Below, piece by piece: positions 47,427 through 55,800 of a stretch of DNA of 64,000 nt (position 1 is its first letter; every line of letters starts with the position of its first letter). The stretch is from positions 1 through 64,000 of the forward strand of contig DATNQN010000071.1 of the NCBI GenBank assembly GCA_036703985.1, in the 5' to 3' direction. This DNA comes from Leptolyngbyaceae cyanobacterium. GTDB taxonomy: Bacteria; Cyanobacteriota; Cyanobacteriia; Cyanobacteriales; Aerosakkonemataceae. The notes beneath the pieces were generated by a model. The model was not told where the DNA came from, did not search any database, and saw nothing but the letters and a program-made list of their open reading frames with translations. The position numbers were made by a program, and so were the translations under genes.

Positions 47427-49088
47427 TTACCAAGTCACTCGCTCTTTTAACTTTTCTAACAAACTCGGCCCTACTCCTGGCACGTTGTCTAAATCTTCTA
47501 AAGATGTAAAAGGTTTCTGTTGACGGGCTTTGATAATCTCCTGGGCTAATTTTGGCCCTACGCCTGGAAGTGATTCTAATTCTTGTTGACTTGCTGTATT
47601 AATATTGATTTTTTGTCCGCCTAAGTTATCAATATTTGGTTGAGGGGGAGTTTTAAATTCTAGTTTATTTTTTATGCTGACTGTGGTAGGGAGAATAGAA
47701 GTTACCGGACATTGTTTTTGCTGGGCTTGAATTTTTTGTTTGATTCTCTCTGGTAAACCTAATATAGCATTACTATAAAGGCGTTCAAATTCTCGATCGA
47801 AGTGGGCAGCTACAGTGGGATTTTGGATTACTAAAACGGTTTCATCATTATTCGCATTAGCTGCGACTGACCAGTTGTGAGAACCGGTGATGACAATTTT
47901 ACTATCGACTACACCAAATTTGTGATGTAGTAGATCGCCTTTTAGTAATTGGGGAATGCCAACGGTAGAGATGGGGTCTTGCCAAGGGCGATTATCTGGT
48001 TCGTATTTACAATTGTTTGGGAGAGCAACTCCCATCATATCTAATGCTTCGCTATAGGGTCGATAGGCAAAATCAGGATCGATTAAAGCGCGGATTTGTA
48101 CGCCCTTTTGATGGTGATTTTCTAGCATATTAACCAGGCGTTGTTCGGAAAAAACGAACAGTGCGATGTTTACGGATCGACTAGCTAAATTTAAAGTTTT
48201 GCCAATTAAACCGTTACTGCTTTCTTCCCAAGGTTTGGTGGGAGATGTGGGAGAAAATTGTACTTCTATATTATTGTTTCCTTCAATAATTTGCTGGGCT
48301 GGACGAAGGGGTTTTTGAATGCCAAATTTACTGTCTGGTTGACCATTAGGGCCATCTCCCCACATAATGTTAAATTCTTCGGTAAATAAGTAAGCTAACT
48401 GGGAACTTTCAATTTTGAGCAGATTGTTAGCATTACCTAAACTACTGAGATGATTGAAGTCGCCGTGAGTGTCGCTGGTAGTAAGATTGGCAGAAGTAAT
48501 AATTAGAGTATTGCGATCGATTATTACGAATTTGTGGTGCATTAAACCGCTGCCTTTAGAACCATCGGCAGTATCATCAATTATGGGAATATCTGCTTTT
48601 TGTAAAATGACGATCGCATCTCCTCGATCGATCTCTTCTGCACTCAGTTGATTATCCCTATTTTGGTCTACTAATTTAATGAATTCTTGGTAGCGTCCTT
48701 TTTCCCGTTCTGGCAGTTTTGCTATTTCGTCTGATGTTAATTTACTCCACGGACGGCTGTAACTATTTTCTAAAATCACTCGCACCTTTACCCCAGCTTT
48801 CTTTTTTTCTGCCAAAGCTTTGGCTATTTTGGGTAGGCGCAACTCTTGCACTGCTACATCTACTGTTGATTGGGCGGTATTAATGGTATCAACGATTACT
48901 TGTTCTAAGTCATCTCCGCTACGTCTTTGTCGGCGGTACGGTTCTACATATTCACTCGACCGATCGTGATTGAAATAAACTTCCACAAAAGGATCTTGAG
49001 GTAGGGGAGTAGGTCGATTAATTTGTGTTTTTGCTTGTTGACAAGCTACCAGGATCGATGCTAAGAGGGTTAAAACTGCTTTTTTCAC
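47427..49088 (-). CDS. Phospholipase D-like lipoprotein with EF-hand loop and HhH domain
   Basis: A 553-residue exported lipoprotein (signal ending SILVAC, lipidated C16). Two PLD half-sites are complete: HHKFVIID with H184, K186 and D191, and HHKFGVVD near residue 390, each followed by the downstream Asn/Ser region (SANLT, GSHNWS). A canonical EF-hand calcium loop DQNRDNQLSAEE (141-152) is inserted just before the first HKD motif. The C terminus (about 493-553) is a ComEA-like double helix-hairpin-helix DNA-binding domain: NINTASQQELESLPGVGP and LDNVPGVGPSLL. The architecture suggests a calcium-dependent surface nuclease or DNA-handling protein rather than a lipase; that is inference. Confidence 0.88.
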   Translation of the reverse strand: MKKAVLTLLASILVACQQAKTQINRPTPLPQDPFVEVYFNHDRSSEYVEPYRRQRRSGDDLEQVIVDTINTAQSTVDVAVQELRLPKIAKALAEKKKAGVKVRVILENSYSRPWSKLTSDEIAKLPEREKGRYQEFIKLVDQNRDNQLSAEEIDRGDAIVILQKADIPIIDDTADGSKGSGLMHHKFVIIDRNTLIITSANLTTSDTHGDFNHLSSLGNANNLLKIESSQLAYLFTEEFNIMWGDGPNGQPDSKFGIQKPLRPAQQIIEGNNNIEVQFSPTSPTKPWEESSNGLIGKTLNLASRSVNIALFVFSEQRLVNMLENHHQKGVQIRALIDPDFAYRPYSEALDMMGVALPNNCKYEPDNRPWQDPISTVGIPQLLKGDLLHHKFGVVDSKIVITGSHNWSVAANANNDETVLVIQNPTVAAHFDREFERLYSNAILGLPERIKQKIQAQQKQCPVTSILPTTVSIKNKLEFKTPPQPNIDNLGGQKININTASQQELESLPGVGPKLAQEIIKARQQKPFTSLEDLDNVPGVGPSLLEKLKERVTW

Positions 49089-49295
49089 GATTTTACCCAG
49101 CTGATTAATTTGCAGTTTATTCCAAAGTTATAAGCATTAGCTTTCTTGGTAAAATTCTGTAATCTATAAATTTATATCTTGATATCTTTTGGCTATCGTC
49201 AAAATTTCTCGTTCGATCGAGTTATTTCCAGGACGGGAAATCGACCAAAGGTAGCAGGAATGTGGATGTACTAGTTTTAATCCACACCTTATTTT

Positions 49296-49676
49296 ATGCC
49301 TCGAAGAAAAAAGCTATTTTCATGCGGTCACAAGGGGTATGGGCAACAGTGTCATCTTTGCGCCCAAAAGCAAGCTGTATTGGAACAAAAAAGACAAGAA
49401 AAACAGGAGTGGGAATCTACCTTTGCTAGCGATCCGATCGATTTGAGGGAACTGCCCAATCACGTAGTCGTGAAAGCACGCATCGTGATTGCTGCTTTAC
49501 AAGAGAATAGACATTATACAGAATTCGGTGGTAAGCGACTGAGACACGATCGCTTTATTATCAGTATTCCCATCACTCGCAACTACCGGATGTTGTGTCG
49601 GGATTGCGGTGCGGTGTTAATTCCCCAAGCAGTGTTATCTCACGAAGAGTATAACGTTCGCAAGCCGGGAAGTTAG
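49296..49676 (+). CDS. Conserved hypothetical zinc-binding protein
   Basis: A 126-residue protein I cannot assign to a studied family, although it resembles a conserved cyanobacterial type. An N-terminal CGHKGYGQQCHLC and a central CRDCG provide four cysteines and a histidine that could bind zinc. Between them, about residues 45-105, HVVVKARIVIAALQ and RFIISIPITRNYRML resemble the strand-helix layout of RelE/ParE-type toxins. No antitoxin gene adjoins it, so a toxin role is not claimed. Confidence 0.6.
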   Translation: MPRRKKLFSCGHKGYGQQCHLCAQKQAVLEQKRQEKQEWESTFASDPIDLRELPNHVVVKARIVIAALQENRHYTEFGGKRLRHDRFIISIPITRNYRMLCRDCGAVLIPQAVLSHEEYNVRKPGS

Positions 49677-49870
49677 TGAGGAGGTGGGGAGATGGGGGGA
49701 TGGGGAGAAAAACTAATATTCTGAATTTTGACTCCTGAATTCTAAATTCTGACTTCTGAATTGTGAATTGTGAATTCTGACTCCTGATTTCTTTGCTAAG
49801 TATTTCTTCAGAGGCGATCCGATCGAGCTTGCGGGCTATATCCTGAAAATAGATAGCCAGTCTGCGCCTC
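49677..49870. repeat. Low-complexity spacer with shared 40-bp block
   Basis: A GGGGAGATG-type tract is followed by 49704-49743, almost identical to 39491-39530, then further AATTCTGA units. In both places the block adjoins the end of a gene. No gene recognised. Confidence 0.6.
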
Positions 49871-49891
49871 ACTTGTTAACTTGTCGAAATT

Positions 49892-51058
49892 ATGCAAATT
49901 TATTTAGATTACAGCGCTACAACGCCGCCTCGCAAAGAGGCGATCGCAATGATGCAAGAAGTCCTCAACCACCAGTGGGGCAACCCTTCCAGCTTGCACG
50001 AGTGGGGACAAAGGGCAGCTACTATTTTGGAACAAGCGAGAATGCAGGTGGCGGGACTGATTAATGCACCAGCAGAGTCGATTATCTTTACCTCTGGCGG
50101 GACGGAAGCGGATAACTTTGCCATTATGGGTGTGGCGCGATGTTACGCTCAACCGCAGCACGTAATTATTTCCAGCGTCGAACATTCGGCAGTAGCAGAA
50201 CCAGTCCGGTTATTGGAACAATGGGGTTGGGAAGTCACTCGTTTACCGGTGGATAAGTGGGGACGAGTTAACGAAAATGACTTAGAAAACGCGATTCAAC
50301 CCAATACGGTTTTAGTTTCGATTATTTACGGCCAAAGTGAAGTAGGTACTTTGCAACCTGTGGAAGCTTTGGGCAATATTACTCGTTCTCGCGGTATTTT
50401 ATTACACACAGATGCGGTGCAAGTGGCTGGGCGTTTGCCTATAGACGTGCAGAAGTTACCAGTAGACTTGCTTTCTCTTTCCAGTCACAAAATTTATGGC
50501 CCGCAAGGTGCTGGGGCGTTGTATATTCGCCCTGGAGTGCAGTTAGTGCCTTTGTTGGGGGGTGGCGGACAAGAGATGCGGTTGCGATCGGGAACGCAGG
50601 CTTTGCAAACGATCGCGGGTTTTGGGGTGGCGGCGGAACTGGCGGCGGCGGAGATTGCGGAGGAAACGCCTCGATTGATTCGGTTGCGCGATCGTTTGTT
50701 CGACCAATTAGCGGATATCCCTAATTTAATTCCCACCGGTCATCGCTGGCACAGATTACCCCATCATGTCAGTTTTTGTTTGCAAAATGCTGATGGGGAA
50801 GTGCTCAGTGGTAGAACTGTGGTGCGACAGATGAATTTAGCGGGAATTGGGATTAGTGCTGGTGCTGCTTGCAGTAGCGGTAAGCTTTCCCCCAGTCCGA
50901 TTTTGTTGGCAATGGGTTATAGCGAATCGGCGTCTAAGGCGGCGATTCGCTTAACAGTGGGGCGACATACTGCGGAAGCGGATGTAGATTGGACGGCAAT
51001 GGTACTCAAGCAGGTTTTGCAAAGATTGACGCCGGAACCGGCTTTTTCTCAAGTTTAG
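49892..51058 (+). CDS. Cysteine desulfurase (IscS/NifS family)
   Basis: A pyridoxal-phosphate enzyme of 388 residues that releases sulfur from cysteine for iron-sulfur clusters and thiocofactors. Conserved features: YLDYSATTPP at the N terminus, SGGTEADNFA near residue 70, HTDAVQ near 175, the PLP lysine in SSHKIYGP near 200, and the catalytic Cys in GAACSSGK near 328. It is a group I (IscS/NifS) enzyme by the short loop after that Cys. It is followed 81 bp later by the peroxiredoxin gene. Confidence 0.93.
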   Translation: MQIYLDYSATTPPRKEAIAMMQEVLNHQWGNPSSLHEWGQRAATILEQARMQVAGLINAPAESIIFTSGGTEADNFAIMGVARCYAQPQHVIISSVEHSAVAEPVRLLEQWGWEVTRLPVDKWGRVNENDLENAIQPNTVLVSIIYGQSEVGTLQPVEALGNITRSRGILLHTDAVQVAGRLPIDVQKLPVDLLSLSSHKIYGPQGAGALYIRPGVQLVPLLGGGGQEMRLRSGTQALQTIAGFGVAAELAAAEIAEETPRLIRLRDRLFDQLADIPNLIPTGHRWHRLPHHVSFCLQNADGEVLSGRTVVRQMNLAGIGISAGAACSSGKLSPSPILLAMGYSESASKAAIRLTVGRHTAEADVDWTAMVLKQVLQRLTPEPAFSQV

Positions 51059-51080
51059 GCGATCGCATATTCGATCGGCC

Positions 51081-51110
51081 TTGACAAACCATACTCATAA
51101 CGAGTACGCT
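51081..51110 (+). promoter_or_regulatory. Candidate promoter with inverted repeat upstream of the peroxiredoxin gene
   Basis: TTGACA (51081-51086) and TACGCT (51105-51110) are spaced by 18 bases, a plausible sigma-70-type promoter with a weak -10 box. Between them lies the inverted repeat TACTC-ATAAC-GAGTA (51092-51106), overlapping the -10 box as an operator would. Control by an oxidative-stress repressor is a guess based on the gene it precedes. Confidence 0.4.
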
Positions 51111-51139
51111 TTACTTGGAATGATTATGGAGCCAAATTC

Positions 51140-51874
51140 ATGTTGACCAATCGAGAAGGGCAGAAAGTTCCTAGCGCTACTTTCCGTACTCGTCAAAACG
51201 GACAGTGGGTGGATGTCACCTCAGATGAGCTATTTTCAGGTAAGACAGTGGCGGTTTTCTCTTTACCGGGCGCGTTTACTCCCACTTGTTCATCCACTCA
51301 CGTACCTGGTTACAACGAATTGGCGAAAGCATTCAAAGAAAATGGCGTAAATGACATTATTTGTATTTCCGTTAATGACCCCTTCGTAATGGAAGAATGG
51401 GCAAAAGATCAAAGAGCAGAAAATGTTCGGTTTATTCCCGATGGTAATGGCGAATTTACCGAGAAAATGGGGATGTTAGTTGACAAATCAGACCTGGGAT
51501 TTGGCAAGCGTTCTTGGCGCTATTCGATGTTAGTAAAAGATGGCTTAATTGAAAAAATGTTCATCGAGCCAGAAGAGCCTGGAGACCCATTTAAGGTGTC
51601 TGACGCTCATACGATGCTCAACTATATTAACCCACAAGCTGAAAAACCCCAAAAGATTTCTCTGTTTACTAAAGTTGGTTGCCCTTTCTGCGCCCGGGCA
51701 AAACAAATGCTCAAAGATCGCGGTTTGGAATACGAAGAAATCGTGTTGGGTAAAGAGATTACCACCCGCTCTTTAATGGCTGTTGCTGGTGCAAAAACGG
51801 TTCCGCAAGTGTTTATTGATGGTCAATTAGTTGGTGGTTCAGAAGCATTAGAAGCTTATTTAAGTAATAAGTAA
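51140..51874 (+). CDS. Peroxiredoxin-glutaredoxin fusion
   Basis: A 244-residue hybrid antioxidant enzyme. The N-terminal Prx5-type peroxiredoxin (about 1-165) has the peroxidatic C50 in [16 protein letters not shown]. The C-terminal glutaredoxin (about 172-244) has CPFC (C181, C184) and the TVPQVFIDG glutathione-binding segment. Such fusions reduce peroxides using glutathione without a separate glutaredoxin. Both active sites are intact. A perfect hairpin follows 12 bases after the stop, and the gene appears to have its own promoter. Confidence 0.93.
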   Translation: MLTNREGQKVPSATFRTRQNGQWVDVTSDELFSGKTVAVFSLPGAFTPTCSSTHVPGYNELAKAFKENGVNDIICISVNDPFVMEEWAKDQRAENVRFIPDGNGEFTEKMGMLVDKSDLGFGKRSWRYSMLVKDGLIEKMFIEPEEPGDPFKVSDAHTMLNYINPQAEKPQKISLFTKVGCPFCARAKQMLKDRGLEYEEIVLGKEITTRSLMAVAGAKTVPQVFIDGQLVGGSEALEAYLSNK

Positions 51875-51885
51875 GTAAACTAATT

Positions 51886-51918
51886 AAAGGAGTCAGAATT
51901 TAAAATTCTGACTCCTTT
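51886..51918 (+). terminator. Hairpin after the peroxiredoxin-glutaredoxin gene
   Basis: AAAGGAGTCAGAATTT (51886-51901) is the exact reverse complement of AAATTCTGACTCCTTT (51903-51918), giving a long stem closed by a few bases. It starts 12 bases after the stop codon and ends in TTT. It also contains the GGAGTCAGAATT unit seen in the spacers at 39491 and 49704. Confidence 0.75.
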
Positions 51919-51979
51919 CTAGTAAAAAAGTTTTTCGCTTGAATTTTAGGCTAGTAGGCATTAAAAAAAATATATTTTT

Positions 51980-52660
51980 TTATTTTTTACTTCTCCATTG
52001 AGTTGTTGTTCCCCAAATACCTAAAATTAATAATCCCCAAATTGGGTTAAATCCAAAAGGTACGGGCGTAGTTTCACCAACAAATTGGGCTCCCGTAAAT
52101 CCAATACTATAACTACCAGATCCGGGAGCGCCATTGGCCGACCAACTGCTAAGAGAAGATCCTGCACCAGGGCCATTCGCTGGATTTACTTGACCTGTGG
52201 TGGGGATAATAAAAATATCTCCTCCTGGACTTCGAGGATCGGAGCCAAAAGAAGAAATACCTATATAGTAAGTTCCGGGTGCTAGAGTTATGGAAATTGT
52301 TGATGAAAAATTAAAAGCATCAATATCATTACTGGCAGCTATTCCAATTCCATTGGCATCAAATAGAAATAATTGGGTATCTAGAAAGGGATCGGTGCCA
52401 GCTGTATCTGTAGTAGCTGAAAACGAGCCACCTACAGCTAATATTTGAAACAAATCGATATCGCCATTCGGGATATCAGCAAGACTACCGCTAATGCTAT
52501 CTAAAGTCGTACCACTAGGCTGAGAATTTGTTTGTCCGGCATTACCAGTAAATTCTCCTACATCAACCGTTTCAGTTAGAGAAGCTGCATTAACATTAGC
52601 GACTATTACTAAAGATGCGAAAGCAGTGCCAATGGTAGCGTACAAAGATTTATTAAACAT
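51980..52660 (-). CDS. Exported protein with CTERM-type sorting signal
   Basis: A 226-residue protein with a signal peptide ending near NVNAAS, a beta-rich domain resembling the pre-peptidase C-terminal type (ITLAPGTYYIGISSFG near residue 130), and a tripartite C terminus: VPFGFNP, a hydrophobic helix and a short Arg/Lys tail. This resembles PEP-CTERM sorting signals processed by exosortase, with PFGF in place of PEP. No exosortase lies in the window. It may be a surface or matrix protein. Confidence 0.7.
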   Translation of the reverse strand: MFNKSLYATIGTAFASLVIVANVNAASLTETVDVGEFTGNAGQTNSQPSGTTLDSISGSLADIPNGDIDLFQILAVGGSFSATTDTAGTDPFLDTQLFLFDANGIGIAASNDIDAFNFSSTISITLAPGTYYIGISSFGSDPRSPGGDIFIIPTTGQVNPANGPGAGSSLSSWSANGAPGSGSYSIGFTGAQFVGETTPVPFGFNPIWGLLILGIWGTTTQWRSKK

Positions 52661-52884
52661 TTTTATTTCTAAATATTTTTACTTCTAGCGATCGTTATCC
52701 TAATCGACTCTCAAGCAGTTGTAAAGTGTTGGCATTTGGCTTAAGAACGGGTATTTTGGATAGTTTGAATAACGAAGGTTGCTACATCAGCTACTAAATT
52801 GAGCGATCGCTAAAAACACAATAATTATTTGATATTTCGAGCGATCGCAATCATCGACCGTATATTATCTCAATAGTACGGATG

Positions 52885-55800
52885 TTAAGCAGCTACGAGC
52901 CGTAATCTGTAGCTGACAGATTGCCCCGGACTAGCTTGATAAACTCGCAGGAAGTAGTTACCCGCAGCTAATCCAGTGCGATCGATTAACTCAGAGGTAG
53001 TAGCAGTATTGGCCACTAAAATTAAGTTACCCATGTTATCGTATAAAGCCATATCTGCATTTCCACCCGAATTGGTCAACAATACCTGTAACCTGTTACT
53101 AACTCCTCCCAAAGTGAACTGGTACAAGTCATCTGGATTAGCATCATTGATGGTATCAAGAGGGGGACGGAGTGGTGTTGCGGTAATGGTTCCGAGAGAT
53201 GTGGAAGGCAAATTCACTGTTAAAGTAGTTGTAGCGATCGCGCTATTGGCAATCCCATCGTTAATCGAAAAATTGATGGTGCGGCTGGTTGTATTCGGCA
53301 CATCTGCGGTGTTATTGTAAGTCACGCTGCGTAAAACTTGCTCGTATTGCCCTTTAGTAGCACTACCCGTCAGGCTTAACACGCCGCCCGAATAACTGAC
53401 GCCGATGCCAAAACTGCTAGCTAAAGCGTTATTCACTGCCAATACTTCTGAAGCACCGTTTTGCAAATTAGCAATTGTGACGCTTGCGCTTGCCATATTT
53501 GCACTATCGCTGTCAGTAACAGTTAGATTGCTACTATCGACTACGGCAACTGCACCGCCGCCTCTGGTAAAAGTAGCGCTGTAGTTATTGCCAGCACCCC
53601 CACCGTTTAAGTCCAATGCGGGTGGATTGTTAGGCACATCCACATTAAACGTTGCTAAAATACCAGCCGCCACATTATTATTGCTGGTGTCCCTAACTTG
53701 AGAAGCTTCCATTTGCACCGTATAAGTGCCGACATCCGCTGCATCCCAAGTGCCGCCTGGAGTGTTGATGCGGTAAGTTGCCGTGCGGGGAGTGCCGTTA
53801 CCGGGAGTATTGAGGCTAACGAAAGTTGCTAATTGATTAAAACTATTGGGTCCCGTAACTCGGATATCGCTATTATCCAAACTGCTGACATTTACAGCAA
53901 CGTTATCGCTGTAAGTAACCGTGAAATCGTAAGTAGCAGCACCAACTGTAGTAACGTTAGGGGCACTTACGCTGGCTGTAGGCGCGGTGGTATCCGGTGC
54001 GGCAACTACTACTTCTCCACAGAATTCCGAAGTATTGCCATTATTATCGGTTGCCGTTGCCACGATTTTGTCACCAACGTTAACGCTGATAGCTGGCGAA
54101 AACGAGAATATTTTATCAACGTTAGCTGTGCTGTAAGTATCTGAACCTAAGAAAGTTTTTCCTTCACCCGCGCCATCCGAAAGGAAAAATTCCACTCGAA
54201 TCGGATAGCTGGAATTAGCCGGATCGGAATTAATATTGTAAGTCAAGTCTAGATTTGAACCGTTAGCAATGGCGCTGCTAAAAGTGGGGAAATTCTGTAG
54301 GTTATTTGCACCAGTATCGCCATCGCCAGCGTCGTTAGCGGTTACTCCATCAGTACCCAGGTCGATGCCTAATCCAGTGTTGGAGAAGATGGAATTGGAG
54401 AGGAGCGAATTTCCAGTACCGCTGCTAATGCGAACACCATCGTCTCCATTAAAGGCGACAATATTCGCTGCACCAGCGCTAGTTCCACCAACGATATTAT
54501 TATTAGAAGAAGAGTAAATCTGGATGCCATACGTGCTATTGGCTAGCGAACTGATACCATCGGCTTTCGTGCCAATATAGTTACCGATAACTTGGTTGTT
54601 ATTGCTGCTGCTATTAATTCTGACGCCATCAATATTGTTACCAGAAATAACATTTCTGGCTGCGGCAGAAGTGCCTCCAATTGTATTATTATTTGCGCCA
54701 GCTATGATATTCACCCCAGAAGCGTTGTTACCCAAGTCAACAGTACCGTTGACATCGGTGCCGATATAATTTCCTTGGATCGTATTTCCTGTCGCACTGT
54801 TGCCGCTAATGGAAATTCCGTCATTGCCGTTGCCGGAAATAATATTGCGAGTTCCAGCCGCCGTTCCGCCGATCGCATTATTGGCTACATTATTAATCCA
54901 TAAGCCATATACGGAGTTACCAGCAGTAGCAGTACCAGCAGCATTCGTACCGATATAGTTACCCTGGATGATGTTATTTCCAATGGTTTCTAAACGAATG
55001 CCGTACTGACTGAATTGATTGATTACTAACCCTTTTACCGTACTGTTTCCGGCGGTGATGTACAAACCGCTGGCACTGCCAGCGCTACTACCACTTAACT
55101 GAATGAGTGGAGTACTGGAGAATCCAGGTTGAGTCGTACCGTCGATAATGACTGCTTCGGTAATGGTAGGTAATGCTGAAGTGGGAGTAATTGTTCTTAC
55201 CCCACTGCCAGGAATGTTAAATCGAATTGTTTCAATTCCTGCATCGGCATTAGCATTAATAATTGCTTGTCTCAAAGAACCGACGCCGCTATCATTCGTA
55301 TTCGTGACTACAAACTCGGTGTCGTCTACTGGGTTAACGGTGATGTTGAAACCATTATTGTTACCTAAACTTCCATCGTTTAAGCTAACTATAACAGTGT
55401 CAGTGCCATTGAAGTCTTGGTTGCCTCGATAAACTAATCCGCTGGCAGCAATAGTAGTATTAATTTGGCTGCGAGTACCCGTGAGGGTAACATTATTCGT
55501 GCCGTTGTTGGTGACAGATGTAACGCCGCCACTAATACTTGTATTTACGGTGAAAAATCCGTTAGTTGCTGTTAGATTGGCGGTAATATTATTGCTGCCG
55601 GAGTCAACTTCGATCGCGCTGAAATTCTTCAGAATCAAATCCGTATCTTCATTCACCACTTGATTAGTCAGCGTCGAGTTGGTAGTGACAGAAACTGAGG
55701 ATAGCCTAATATTGGCGCTGGCAGAAGTAGTGTTATCGCCCAGGAAAATAAAGTTAGGAGTTTGGTAGGGGTCTGGAAAGCCACTAAAGGCGGTGTAATC

